Shown here: piece by piece, positions 44,501 to 53,100 of the stretch
Layout: each line of letters opens with the position of its first letter
Position numbering within the stretch: position 1 is the stretch's first letter
Assembly: GCF_900169065.1 (NCBI RefSeq)
Contig: NZ_FXZB01000014.1
Span: 62,001 to 126,000 of the forward strand
Direction of reading: 5' to 3'
From: Brevibacterium aurantiacum
GTDB taxonomy: Bacteria > Actinomycetota > Actinomycetes > Actinomycetales > Brevibacteriaceae
Length of the DNA stretch: 64,000 nt
The notes under the pieces: model-generated
Seen by the model: only the letters and a program-made list of their open reading frames with translations
What the model was told of the DNA's origin: nothing
The model's database searches: none
Position numbers and translations under genes: made by a program

Positions 44501-45487
44501 GTCGAAGGAGTCTCGTACCTCATCAACGGCAATTCAGGGAAGAATCCGGCGGGCACGCCTGCCACCGGCGGATTCACCGGATGGACGATGCTCGGCATCG
44601 ACCCCGGAGTGGGTGAGGTCGGAGATAATCCGAGCACCGCCGACCGCGTAGGTTGGCTGGCCGCAGAGACGAAGCCGCAGGTGGACTCCATCTCCGTCGA
44701 TGCACCGACATCGATGGTGACCGGACAGTCAGCCGATATCTCCGCCGAGTTCACCCAGGGTGAGCGCACAGTGCCCGTCGGCTGGCCGGCAACGGCACAG
44801 TGGGGCGGAGACGGTGTCGTCATCGATGCCGGCGCCGAGGCTGATATGCAGAAGGCGACAGGAGCGAAGGTGCACGCCGAGGCGGCTGGATCCTCGGCAC
44901 CCGAGGCAGCCTCCGAGGTGATCCGGATCAATCCGGCCACTGGAGAGATCACCGCCGAGAACCCCGGCACCGCAGTCGTGGAGGTGACTGTCAACGGCAA
45001 GACCGCGAAGACCACGGTCGAGGTCGCCGGAGACGGACCGCCTACCGGTCCAGGCGATGACAAGGGTGATGAAGATGCCGAAGGGTCTGACAACGGAGCC
45101 GATGAGGACGGGGCTTCTGCAGGGTCAGAAGACGGCACATCTGCTGCGTCGGATGACGGCGGCGACGAGGCGAACGGTTCGGGCAGTGCGGACAGCTCGG
45201 ACTCTGAAGTGTCTGCTGGCGGCTCGGATGACAGCAGCTCATCCGACGATGGCTCTGATCAATCCGGCAACAGGGACGGTTCGGCGAGTGATGGCTCCGC
45301 GGCGAGCGGCAATGCCGATCCAGGGTCGAATTCGGACGGTTCGGGCGACGGAGGCGGAGACCTGCCGAGAACCGGCGGACCGGTGCTGCTGACGGCCGCT
45401 GTGGGCGCTCTGCTGGTCATCGGCGGACTCGTCATTGCGAGGTTCGCCCGTGCCCGCCTCGGCGGTCGGTCGGGGAACCGCCACTGA
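41573..45487 (+). CDS. LPxTG cell-wall protein: phosphodiester glycosidase fused to calcineurin-like phosphatase
   Basis: 1304 residues. Signal peptide to about residue 49 (PASAAPP). Phosphodiester glycosidase (NAGPA-like) domain at about 65-420 with AAVNGTFFDINHSYAPI and INLDGGGSTTMLA. Bacterial Ig/beta and carbohydrate-binding-like region at about 430-760. Metallophosphatase at about 775-1010 with VMSDAQF, LLVINGDFVDEA, VPGNHEIMGG, FFHHPP and VINGHVGVFHG in canonical order. A BIG2-like domain follows at about 1030-1135. A long Asp/Ser/Gly linker leads to a sortase signal LPRTGG (1264), a TM helix and a basic tail. It likely trims phosphodiester-linked sugars or teichoic-acid-type polymers at the surface; the target is unknown. 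Confidence 0.88.
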   Translation: MSSRILPSSSHAAFTRSFVLVLAVIAALLAPGAMGPGGLLATSVPASAAPPSDEDLGKDGSVLRSSETKRVAPGLEVTDFSRLEDGGWNNGNVLTADLTTDSLSLDVRDTGTVASHDTTSEIMKGGKNGEKAVAAVNGTFFDINHSYAPIYTSVSRNGMRIGSQTPKPAFTLADKKAAVTMLSAAGTMTADGEETDLGGLNNPNLSSDAIGVYNEVWGDYSLNRPVGGPDAMAEEVARVTVVDGAVTKSSGMIDEAGDPDVPENGQVLLGRDSGAKTLSELEVGDEVEIEIGPSENVDLGIGGSHQVLKDGEVPDMGKDSLVTTAHPRTAVGISKDGSELFVATIDGRSESSGGMSLDDMGEFFSDIGAHNAINLDGGGSTTMLAREAGADAPALQNDPSDGEERSVGNALVFYSDAPAQTINDAQIEPVIEDEDSVFKGLHRSVEGTALGANLEPIAASGTFSADGGVSVADSDEETARVTGDSTGTGRVSYQVDGHTARQDLRVLGEAIGLQPSTRAINLEKTGASEKVRVEGFDSEGRRALIEPADIDVEATDGLHVEDDGTGGLVVNAAGESPTGSVTLTVGKAKTTIPVTVGTESTEVLDFSDLSAFTDASDRATGSFTQGEPTDDGKPSIDLSYDFTTSSATRGYYLVPKEPVPVEGNTLAFEMMLRGDGSGAWPRLQVKTADGTTTNIDGDHLTFDGWQKVRFTVPAGLSQPLTLERIRFMETRSAEKYMGEISIADLRAVSTPQTDDPKTQTIHDPALLSTGSVAGRPQQVAVMSDAQFVATDPDSESVEGARRTLREIRRADPDLLVINGDFVDEASPADFELAESIIADEWTEDIPYIYVPGNHEIMGGEIENFESAFGSPTTARTVGRTKVLTLNSSAGSLHGSDSEQLRALEDALAEVDESDHLTGITVFFHHPPQDPLPSKTSQLGDRREAAELEKKLGEFRESSGKSAAVINGHVGVFHGAAVEGVSYLINGNSGKNPAGTPATGGFTGWTMLGIDPGVGEVGDNPSTADRVGWLAAETKPQVDSISVDAPTSMVTGQSADISAEFTQGERTVPVGWPATAQWGGDGVVIDAGAEADMQKATGAKVHAEAAGSSAPEAASEVIRINPATGEITAENPGTAVVEVTVNGKTAKTTVEVAGDGPPTGPGDDKGDEDAEGSDNGADEDGASAGSEDGTSAASDDGGDEANGSGSADSSDSEVSAGGSDDSSSSDDGSDQSGNRDGSASDGSAASGNADPGSNSDGSGDGGGDLPRTGGPVLLTAAVGALLVIGGLVIARFARARLGGRSGNRH

Positions 45488-45499
45488 TGCATCGTCGGT

Positions 45500-45521
45500 G
45501 CTGCCTCGGCGATCAGGCAGC
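45500..45521 (+). terminator. hairpin after the LPxTG gene
   Basis: GCTGCCT (45500-45506) pairs with AGGCAGC (45515-45521) around an 8-nt loop, 13 bp after the stop. No T-run follows, so termination efficiency is uncertain. Confidence 0.4.
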
Positions 45522-45583
45522 GCCCGATCATGGTCGAATGAGCACCTGTAGCACTGGTCTCACCTCGGTGTTAGTCTCGCGGT

Positions 45584-46570
45584 ATGACTGCCACCCAGGA
45601 ACGTCTGACCTCATTCGCCCACGGCGGAGGCTGTGCTTGCAAGATCCCGCCCGGCGAGCTCGAAGAGGCGGTCAAGGGCCTGACTGGCCAGCCCGGTGCC
45701 GATGTCCTCGTCGGCCTCGACGACGGGGACGATGCCTCTGCCGTCCGGGTCCGCGATGACCTCGCGGTGCTCTCGACAGCCGACTTCTTCACCCCTGTCG
45801 TCGACGATGCCTACGACTGGGGTCGGATAGCGGCGGCGAACGCCCTGTCCGATATCTACGCAATGGGCGGGACGCCGATCACGGCGATCAACCTCGTCGG
45901 CTGGCCGCGCGAGAAACTGCCGATGGAACTGCTCACCGAAGTTCTTCGCGGAGGCCTCGACGTCGCCGCCCAGGCGAAGTGCCCCGTCGCTGGTGGGCAC
46001 TCGATCGACGATCCCGAACCGAAGTACGGCATGGCGGTGACCGGCATCGCCCATCCCGATGAGCTGATGCGCAATGATGCCGCCGAGGTGGGCCTGCCGT
46101 TGACTCTGACGAAGCCCATCGGTGTGGGAATCCTCAACAACCGGCACAAGCAGACCGGCGAATACTTCGCCGAGGCCGTCGCGACGATGACCGAGCTCAA
46201 CCGCGACGCTGCGCAGGCGGCAGTGGCTGCCGGTGTGCGCGCGGCCACCGATGTCACCGGCTTCGGGTTGCTCGGCCACCTGTTCAAGATGTGCCGTGCA
46301 TCGGGCGTCGGAGCGGTCATCGACGCGGCTTCGGTACCCCGCCTCAGCGGAGTCGATCAGTCGATCGCCGACGGGTACGTCTCCGGCGGAACTCGTCGGA
46401 ACCTCGACTGGGTGCGTCCCAGCCTCACCGCCGACGACTCAGTGAGCGAGGATGACATGCTCCTCCTCGCCGATGCCCAGACCTCGGGCGGACTGCTGGT
46501 CGTCGGCGAGATCCCGGGACAGCCGATCATCGGAGAGATCGTCATAGGCTCGGGTGTGCACGTGCAGTGA
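45584..46570 (+). CDS. selD: selenide, water dikinase (selenophosphate synthetase)
   Basis: 328 residues. Makes selenophosphate from selenide and ATP for SelA. The N-terminal catalytic segment reads AHGGGCACKIPPGEL, so the active-site residue is Cys, not Sec. Further motifs: STADFFTPVVDDAYDWGRIAAANALSDIYAMGG, GGHSIDDPEPKYG and ATDVTGFGLLGHL. No Shine-Dalgarno sequence; TAGTCT ends 6 nt before the ATG, indicating a leaderless mRNA. It is separated from selCAB by three genes but lies close to the formate dehydrogenase operon it serves. Confidence 0.95.
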   Translation: MTATQERLTSFAHGGGCACKIPPGELEEAVKGLTGQPGADVLVGLDDGDDASAVRVRDDLAVLSTADFFTPVVDDAYDWGRIAAANALSDIYAMGGTPITAINLVGWPREKLPMELLTEVLRGGLDVAAQAKCPVAGGHSIDDPEPKYGMAVTGIAHPDELMRNDAAEVGLPLTLTKPIGVGILNNRHKQTGEYFAEAVATMTELNRDAAQAAVAAGVRAATDVTGFGLLGHLFKMCRASGVGAVIDAASVPRLSGVDQSIADGYVSGGTRRNLDWVRPSLTADDSVSEDDMLLLADAQTSGGLLVVGEIPGQPIIGEIVIGSGVHVQ

Positions 46571-46629
46571 AGTTGGCACGTCACCTCGGTGTCGTGGTGG
46601 CGGTAGGAAGCAGGGCCGAGGGGTGGACC

Positions 46630-47298
46630 TCAGCGTGCAGGATCGGGCTTCGGCCTGAACCGTTCGTGAGCAGCTGTGAGTAGATCGACCAACTCCCACC
46701 GGCCCACTTCCAGCGGCTGGTTGAGAACGATCCTCTCCCCCTGAATTTCACGCGTGAGGAATGAACGGCGCGTCGACCGCCTTCCTGATCCCGAGGCGAA
46801 CGCGACGTTGACAGCGGGGAAGGACGGGGATTCCGGGCGATTGCCGAAACTCGCTGTCGTCACGCTGTCGACAACCGACCACGTCGCATGGTGCACGGTC
46901 TCTTCCCCGCTCTGTCCGTCGCGAATGAGTTCGAGGCTCTCCGGCGTGAGCTCGAGACGGTAGTCCTGCTGATGACGTCTGACGATGAGCATCGGGGACA
47001 CCAAACCGAAGAGGATCAAGAGCACGACTGCGCACAATGCTACGAATCCGTCGGCGCCCAACACCAGAACGAGCAGTCCGAGCAGACCAAGCGCCACGCT
47101 GCCGATGAGACGTCCGACGTAGGCGCCGGAGGACGCGCGGCCGATGACAAGCCGACCGTTCTTCTCGATGGACTCCAGTCGTATCGCGACTCTCTCACCC
47201 TTCGAGGCCCCTGCGGGGAAAATCAGTGATGACTCGTCCGCGGACTGCCGGGACTGCCGATACCCCGGCGCCTCATCGCTGCCCGTCATGTCTTCCAT
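46630..47298 (-). CDS. two-TM membrane protein of unknown function
   Basis: About 222 residues, not recognised. After an N-terminal hydrophilic stretch and a short beta-rich segment (VAIRLESIEKNGRLVIGR), two TM helices at about 80-125 (LIGSVALGLLGLLVLVLG; FVALCAVVLLILFGLVSPMLIV) precede a C-terminal PH-like region (YRLELTPESLELIRDG...WSVVDSVTT...FLTREIQGERIVL). The arrangement resembles bacterial PH/YcxB-like membrane proteins. The start may be ATG 47298 or 47289; a 7-codon minicistron ends on the latter. Confidence 0.7.
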   Translation of the reverse strand: MEDMTGSDEAPGYRQSRQSADESSLIFPAGASKGERVAIRLESIEKNGRLVIGRASSGAYVGRLIGSVALGLLGLLVLVLGADGFVALCAVVLLILFGLVSPMLIVRRHQQDYRLELTPESLELIRDGQSGEETVHHATWSVVDSVTTASFGNRPESPSFPAVNVAFASGSGRRSTRRSFLTREIQGERIVLNQPLEVGRWELVDLLTAAHERFRPKPDPAR

Positions 47299-47309
47299 AA
47301 GCGCCCCAT
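47286..47309 (-). CDS. possible leaderless 7-codon upstream ORF
   Basis: Reads MGRLWKT then TGA. A -10-like TAGTCT at 47316-47321 lies 6 nt before this ATG, the same geometry as the leaderless genes in this window. The stop overlaps an in-frame ATG of the membrane-protein gene (ATGA), so it could couple or regulate translation. Purely sequence-based. Confidence 0.3.
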   Translation of the reverse strand: MGRLWKT

Positions 47310-47488
47310 GAGTCCAGACTACGACAGATGTGCGGGGCTTCACGCTGAAACAAGATCAATGACCTGGTCGACCGTGCGGGCGTGCACGTTCGTTCATGCG
47401 GGGCCCCGCATCCACTCGGTCCGAACGACCGTCTAGGCGATTCGCTCCACTTGTGTCATCCGCCCGCCGTCGGTGAGGAGCGGCAGAT

Positions 47489-47644
47489 TCAGCGCGGTGT
47501 GACGTCCTCATCCCGGAAGCGCCTGAATCCGCTCACGAAGAGCCAGTAGACGAAACCCATGATGGGCGCCACGAGCAGTGTCTGCCACCACGAGAACATG
47601 CCGTTGCGCCGGTCGGCGAGCAACTCTTTGACGGCAACCTTCAT
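47489..47644 (-). CDS. 51-residue single-TM protein downstream of the formate dehydrogenase operon
   Basis: Small gene, not recognised. The N-terminus MKVAVKELLADRRNG is basic, then one hydrophobic helix (TLLVAPIMGFVYWLFVSGF, about residues 22-40) preceded by MFSWWQ, then RRFRDEDVTPR. Nearly every codon has G or C in the third position, as in real genes here. It lies 161 bp after the stop of the FDH membrane subunit on the same strand. It could be a small FDH accessory or an unrelated membrane peptide. The ribosome site is weak (GTGGAA). Confidence 0.6.
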   Translation of the reverse strand: MKVAVKELLADRRNGMFSWWQTLLVAPIMGFVYWLFVSGFRRFRDEDVTPR

Positions 47645-47805
47645 AGGTTCCACACGTTACTGCACGTGCATTATTGTGCAACATGTGTTGTCGGAAATTC
47701 CGAGCATCCCTCACCGTTGACGCCACAACGCACCACTGCGGCACGTGGTAGTGCTGCTCCCAGTGAGGACTTCCACCCGCTGTCCGCGTCAGGGGGGGGT
47801 GCCGC

Positions 47806-48984
47806 TTACACCCCGGTCGTGATCGAGTCGCCTGTGATGCCGCGGGCGCGGCGCTCTTCGAGGCGAGCGCGCTGCGGTTCGACGACGTGGCGCGGATCCT
47901 TCGTGGATTCGATGCCGGCTTCGAGGACCCCGAATCGCGTGTACGCCGAGGCGGCTGCGAGTGCTGTACCGGACACGACCGAAAGCGCACGCAGCGCTGT
48001 TCGAGTCTTCCAACCCGCACCCTTCCCCAGCCTCTTTGCGAACGCCCTGGCCCCCACCTCGGCGGCGGCTGTTCCGATCGCACCGGCGATGAGCAGCTTC
48101 TCCGCCCGGTGGAGCTTGTGGCCGGGTTCGCCCTCTTCGAGAGGATCCACCTCGGCGGGGTGCATGCCCTTCTTCATCCGATCCATCGTGATCGCCTCTC
48201 CGGCGGCACCGACCAGAGCGAGCAGGCGTGCCGGTCCGTTCTCCCGCACGGGAGCCAGAGCCATCGCAGTGCCTCCGGCAGCCACTGCGGCCGAGGACAC
48301 GAAGACGTAGGAGAGACCATTGCGGCCAGCAGCGTTCCAAGTGGGGACCGCGGTGTCGCCGAGGAGCGCTCCGGTGTACGCGGCCAGAGGAGTGGCGAAG
48401 AGTGCCGACTCGAGCGCGGCAGGAGTCTCGAAAGCATGGAGAATTCGACGCAGCGGCCCCAGCGGAAGCCGCAGACCGGTCAGCCGGTCGACTTCGATCG
48501 CGGCAAGTACTCCCGAGCCGACGCCGAATCCGGAGAGGATCCAGGTGCCCAGGCTCATGGGCGAGCTGACTTTGAACACGCGCATCATGTTGAGGAAGCG
48601 TTCGGGACGGCCGAGGTCGGCCACGAGTGCCGCTCCCCCGACGCCGGTCGCGGTGATCGCCGTGAGCCTGGTGGCGATGCGCAGACCCGGGCGGTCGCTG
48701 AACTGGGCGCCGAGGCCCAAGAGGCTCGAGCCGCCGGCCAAGCCGCCGAGGAACAGGTAGAGCGCGATCTCATCGCCCCATGGCGGAGCCTTGACGATGG
48801 CACGTCCGTAGTAAGAGGAGAATTCGACATCCTCGACCATCGGCATCTCACGGTTGCCGTCGGCCCCGCTGTTCTTCCAACCCTGACCGCCGCCACGGCC
48901 ACCGGGGCGACCGCCTCGGCGACGTTTCTTCCGGCCCCGATCGAGCTCAGGTGGGCGGTAGGAATCGTACTCGGATGTGCTCAA
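47806..48984 (-). CDS. formate dehydrogenase membrane subunit, NrfD/PsrC family
   Basis: 392 residues, about 8-9 TM helices. Quinone-reducing membrane anchor that accepts electrons from the FeS subunit. The N-terminal 40 residues are an unusual Arg/Gly-rich cytoplasmic tail (KKRRRGGRPGGRGGG). The NrfD pattern is seen in ALYLFLGGLAGGSSLLGL, VADLGRPERFLNMMRVFKVSSPMSLGTWILSGFG. The start is TTG, overlapping the TGA of the FeS-subunit gene (TTGA), so translation is coupled. Ends with a charged region (EPQRARLEERRARG). Confidence 0.87.
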   Translation of the reverse strand: MSTSEYDSYRPPELDRGRKKRRRGGRPGGRGGGQGWKNSGADGNREMPMVEDVEFSSYYGRAIVKAPPWGDEIALYLFLGGLAGGSSLLGLGAQFSDRPGLRIATRLTAITATGVGGAALVADLGRPERFLNMMRVFKVSSPMSLGTWILSGFGVGSGVLAAIEVDRLTGLRLPLGPLRRILHAFETPAALESALFATPLAAYTGALLGDTAVPTWNAAGRNGLSYVFVSSAAVAAGGTAMALAPVRENGPARLLALVGAAGEAITMDRMKKGMHPAEVDPLEEGEPGHKLHRAEKLLIAGAIGTAAAEVGARAFAKRLGKGAGWKTRTALRALSVVSGTALAAASAYTRFGVLEAGIESTKDPRHVVEPQRARLEERRARGITGDSITTGV

Positions 48985-50129
48985 CGCTGGCTCCCGAGGA
49001 ACGCGAGTCCGGCGGCTGCGACCATGCCGAGTGCGGCCATGCCTGCCTTGGCATACATCTGCGGCAGGTCCTTCGTCGGCACCCGCGGATCCGGGGGCAG
49101 TCCGTAGACCTCGGGTTCGTCGAGGATGAGGAAGACCGATCCGGTTCCGCCGACGCCGTCGTTCGGGTTGGCGCCGTACAGGCGTGCCTCGGTCATGCCC
49201 TTCGCGTGGAGGTCGGCGACGCGGGTGTGGGCCTTGTCGACCATGTCGTCGTGGTCGCCGAACTTGATCGACTCGGTCGGGCAGGTCTGCGCGCAGGCCG
49301 GGTTATCACCCTCGACGAGGCGGTCGTAGCAGAGCGTGCACTTGTTGGCCGTGTTCTTATCCGGCACATCCATGTCCGCGGCCTTGCGATCGTCACGGTC
49401 GGTAGGGGTGTTGATCGTGCCGTCATCGCGGCGTTCGATGACGCCGAAGGGGCAGCCGGCCACGCAGGTGCCGCAGCCGTTGCAGACATCGTTCTGCACG
49501 ACGACCGTGTCGAATTCCGTGCGGAAGAGTGCACCCGTGGGGCACACGTCGAGGCAGCCAGCGTGGGTGCAGTGCTTGCACACGTCTGAGGACATCAGCC
49601 AGCGGAAGTCAGCGGTGTCCGGTGGCGTCGTGTCGAGCTTGGCGATGTCCTCCGGGTCGCTCGGGCTCAGGGCTCCTGGTGCCAGCAGGTCGATGCCCAT
49701 CGGCGGTGTCGTGGGTAGACCACCGCCAGTGGCACCGGCCCCGTTGGATCCGGATTCCGCGGCGCCCAGTGCGCCACCGAGCGGCTGCGTTCCTGAGTTC
49801 TCGTCCGTGCGGGGTCGGATCGTCGGCATGCCGAGGTTGACGAGTTTCCGTCCGGATTCGCGGGCGGCTTCGATCCGCTCGGAGTCCTGTTCGATGAAGG
49901 CGACGTGACGCCAGGTGTTGGCGCCGAGGCTGCCCGTGTTGTCATACGAAGAGCCGAGGAGTTCGAAGGTGCCGTCCTGCGGATTGTTGTTCCACTCCTT
50001 GCAGGCGACCTCGCAGGCCTTGCAGCCTATGCAGATCGACGTATCGGTGAAGAACCCTTTGCGCTCGTGCGCGGAGCCGTGCCAGTGCCCGTCCGCAACG
50101 GCGTCGTTCTCGACAGTCGAAGTCGACAT
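48981..50129 (-). CDS. formate dehydrogenase iron-sulfur subunit (four 4Fe-4S, FdhB/FdnH type)
   Basis: 382 residues. Carries electrons from the Mo/W-Sec subunit to the membrane. Cysteine clusters: CIGCKACEVACKEW near residue 33, CKHCTHAGCLDVCPTG, CNGCGTCVAGCPFGV, and CTLCYDRL...CAQTCPTESI. A Gly/Pro-rich insertion of about 60 residues (SGSNGAGATGGGLP region) separates the first and second cluster sets, unusual for the family. The C-terminus is a single TM helix (MAALGMVAAAGLAFLG). The ATG overlaps the catalytic-subunit stop by one base. Confidence 0.92.
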   Translation of the reverse strand: MSTSTVENDAVADGHWHGSAHERKGFFTDTSICIGCKACEVACKEWNNNPQDGTFELLGSSYDNTGSLGANTWRHVAFIEQDSERIEAARESGRKLVNLGMPTIRPRTDENSGTQPLGGALGAAESGSNGAGATGGGLPTTPPMGIDLLAPGALSPSDPEDIAKLDTTPPDTADFRWLMSSDVCKHCTHAGCLDVCPTGALFRTEFDTVVVQNDVCNGCGTCVAGCPFGVIERRDDGTINTPTDRDDRKAADMDVPDKNTANKCTLCYDRLVEGDNPACAQTCPTESIKFGDHDDMVDKAHTRVADLHAKGMTEARLYGANPNDGVGGTGSVFLILDEPEVYGLPPDPRVPTKDLPQMYAKAGMAALGMVAAAGLAFLGSQR

Positions 50130-53100
50130 CAGTCCTCCTCCTCGTTTCCTCTATTGTCCACGGTAGTCGTGTCAGCAGCCTCGTCCTTTCGGCCGCTGAT
50201 GTCACGTGCACCCTCGCCGAGGTTGCCCTTCTGAGCGCTGTCCGCATCCTTGCCGATGTAGCCACGGTCCGGATCCCCGTCGGTCGGGTCCCCGTCGTCC
50301 GCGCGGTTCGCGCCCACGGTCTCGGTCCTGTTCTCGTCGATGGAATCGGCGGGTCGAAGATCGACACGACCCGAGCGGTCGTCGGCACTGTCGGTCGCTT
50401 CTCTTCCGAAGGTGCGCCCGGGGGTGACACCGACGGCGGAGTCGCCGCCGCGATGCGGATGCCCGCCCTTGCTGGCCGCAGAATCAGCGGCGAGCGACTC
50501 GGCGACCACCGCGTCGGAGACGGTGACGAGCTGGTTGCCCGATTCGGGACTCAGCCCGGCCTCTCGCTGATACTTCTCGACGAAGTCGACGAGCTCGGGT
50601 CCGCGCGGACGCCTGCCCGGCATGATCGTTCCGGCCACGTACTTGCTGTTCTGGATGAACACGTTGGGGTCCATCGTGACACCCAACAGGTCATTCGCAG
50701 AGTCGCCTTCGACCGTGGCATCCCCACCTACACCCCAGTGATAAGGCAGGCCGATCTGGTGGATGGTCTTCCCGCCGATCGTCAGCGGCGTCATTCGCCT
50801 GGTCACAAGCACGCGGGCCTCGATGGCTGCGCGCGGGGAGACCAGAGTGGCCCACCCATAGGGCTCCAGGCCCACCTCGGCGGCGAGCTCTGGCGAGATC
50901 TCGCAGAACATCTCGGGCTGAAGTTCTGACAGGTAGGGCAGCCACCGAGACATGCCACCGGCGGTGTGGTGCTCGGTCAGACGGTAGGTCGTGAACACGT
51001 AGGGGTAGACCTCGGAACCGGGATTGCCGGCACCTGGCGCGGACAGGTTGTCCTCACGGCGCATGACCAGGCGCGTCGGTGAGCTCTGCTGATCGTAGAG
51101 CGGGTTGGCAACCGTCGATTCCTGCGGTTCGTAGTGTGTGGGCATCGGTCCGTCGACCATGCCGCTGGGTGCGAACAGCCAGCCCTTGCCATCGGCCTGC
51201 ATGATGAACGGATCATCTCCGTCAAGATTCGCAGGTCCGCCGTGGGCCTGATCCGATCGGGCCGAGGGTGCGCGATCGATCGGGAAGTCGGGCACATCCT
51301 TGCCCGTCCACTTGCCGGATTCCTCGTCCCACCAGACGAATTTCTTCCGCTCCGACCACGGGGTGCCATCCGGTGCCGCCGAGGCGCGGTTGTAGAGGAT
51401 GCGGCGGTTCGCCGGCCACGCCCAGGCCCATTCGGCGGCGGTCTCGTCCTGCTCTGTGCGGGGCTTGCGCCGGGCGGCCATGTTCTGCCCGCCGGCGTAG
51501 ATGCCCGCGTAGATCCAACAGCCGCCCGCGGTAGAGCCGTCGTCGGTCATCTGGTTGAAGTTGTCGAGCGGCTGCCCGTCCTTCTCTCCACCGACGTAGT
51601 AGCCGTTGATCTCGGCCAGCACCGATTCGGGGTCGACCTCGCCCTCCTCGTCGACCGGGTAGTCCCAGGTCATGTCGAGGAGCGGACGGTCGCGAGGGTC
51701 GGTCGAGTCCTTCAGCTTCTCTCGCACTCGCTGACCGAGTTCGAAGAAGAAGTCGAGTTCGCTCTGTGCGTCACCTGGCGGGTTGACGGCCTTGTGCCGC
51801 CACTGAACGAGGCGCTGCGTCTGCGTGAAGGTGCCGGCCTTCTCCGTGTGGTTGGCTGCGGGCATGAAGAACATCTCGGTCTCGATGTCCTCGGTTGTGA
51901 GCTCACCGCTGGCGATCTCCGGACCGTCCTTCCACCAGGTGGCGGACTCAATGAGCCGGAAGTCGCGGACGACCATCCACTTCAGGTGGCTCATCGCCAT
52001 GCGCTGCATCCGACCGTTGGCTGATCCCACGGCCGGGTTCTGGCCCAGCAGGAAGTAACCGTCGACACCATCGTTGAGCATGCGGACCTGCGTCTGATAG
52101 GTGCCGTGGGCGCCGTTGATCTTCGGCAGATAGTCGTAGGCGAAGTTGTTCTCCTTCGTCGCCGCGTCGCCCCACCACGCCTTGAGCAGGTTGGTGGCGT
52201 AGCTGCGCCCGTTGGCCCAATAGCCCTTATGGGTCTCCGGGGTGCCCACAGCGGCGACGTAGTCGTCGAAGGTCTCGTGAACTCCTGCACTGGGCATCGG
52301 CAGGTAGCCGGGCAGCAGGTTGAACAGGGTCGGGATGTCGGTCGAGCCCTGGATCGTGGCGTGCCCGCGCAGAGCCATGATGCCGCCGCCAGGTCGGCCC
52401 ATGTTGCCCAGCAGGAGCTGGAGGATCGAGGCGGTGCGAATGAACTGCGCGCCCAGGGAGTGCTGGGTCCAGCCCACCGCGTAGGCGAAGCAGGTGGTGC
52501 GTTCGCGTCCGGAGTTCTGGGTCACGGACTCGACCAGATATTCGAAGTCGGCGGGTTTGATGCCGCAGTTCTCGGCCACCATCTCGGGTGTGTACCGGGA
52601 GTAGTGACGCTTGAGAATCTGGAACACCGACCTGGGGTCGCTCAGGCTCTCATCCCTGACCGCCCGGCCTGCTTCGTCGGTCTGATACGACCAGGTCGAG
52701 TTGTCGTAGGAGTTCGTGTCTGGGTCGAATCCGGAGAAGAGACCGTCCAGGTCCTCCGTGTCCTGATAGTTCTCGCTGATGAGGTTCGTGGCGTTCGTGT
52801 ACGCACGCACGTACTCGTCGAAGTGCAGACCTTCGCTCAGGACACGGTTGATGAGCGCGCCCAGCAGCACGATGTCAGAGCCGGCCCGGATCGGGACATG
52901 CTTATCGGCAATCGCGGTGGTGCGCGTGAAACGAGGATCGACGTGGATGACGCGTGCACCCCGGGCCTTGGCCTCGGTCACCCATTGGAAGCCCACTGGG
53001 TGGCACTCGGCCATATTGGATCCCTGGATGATGATGCAGTCCGCATTCGCCATATCCTGGACGGGTTGTGTGGCGCCGCCTCGCCCAAACGAGGTTCCCA

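Noticed and set aside
47792-47799. Run of eight G as a phase-variable tract
   Set aside because: It lies 6 bp beyond the stop of the FDH membrane subunit, not within a coding region or promoter spacer, so slippage would change no protein.
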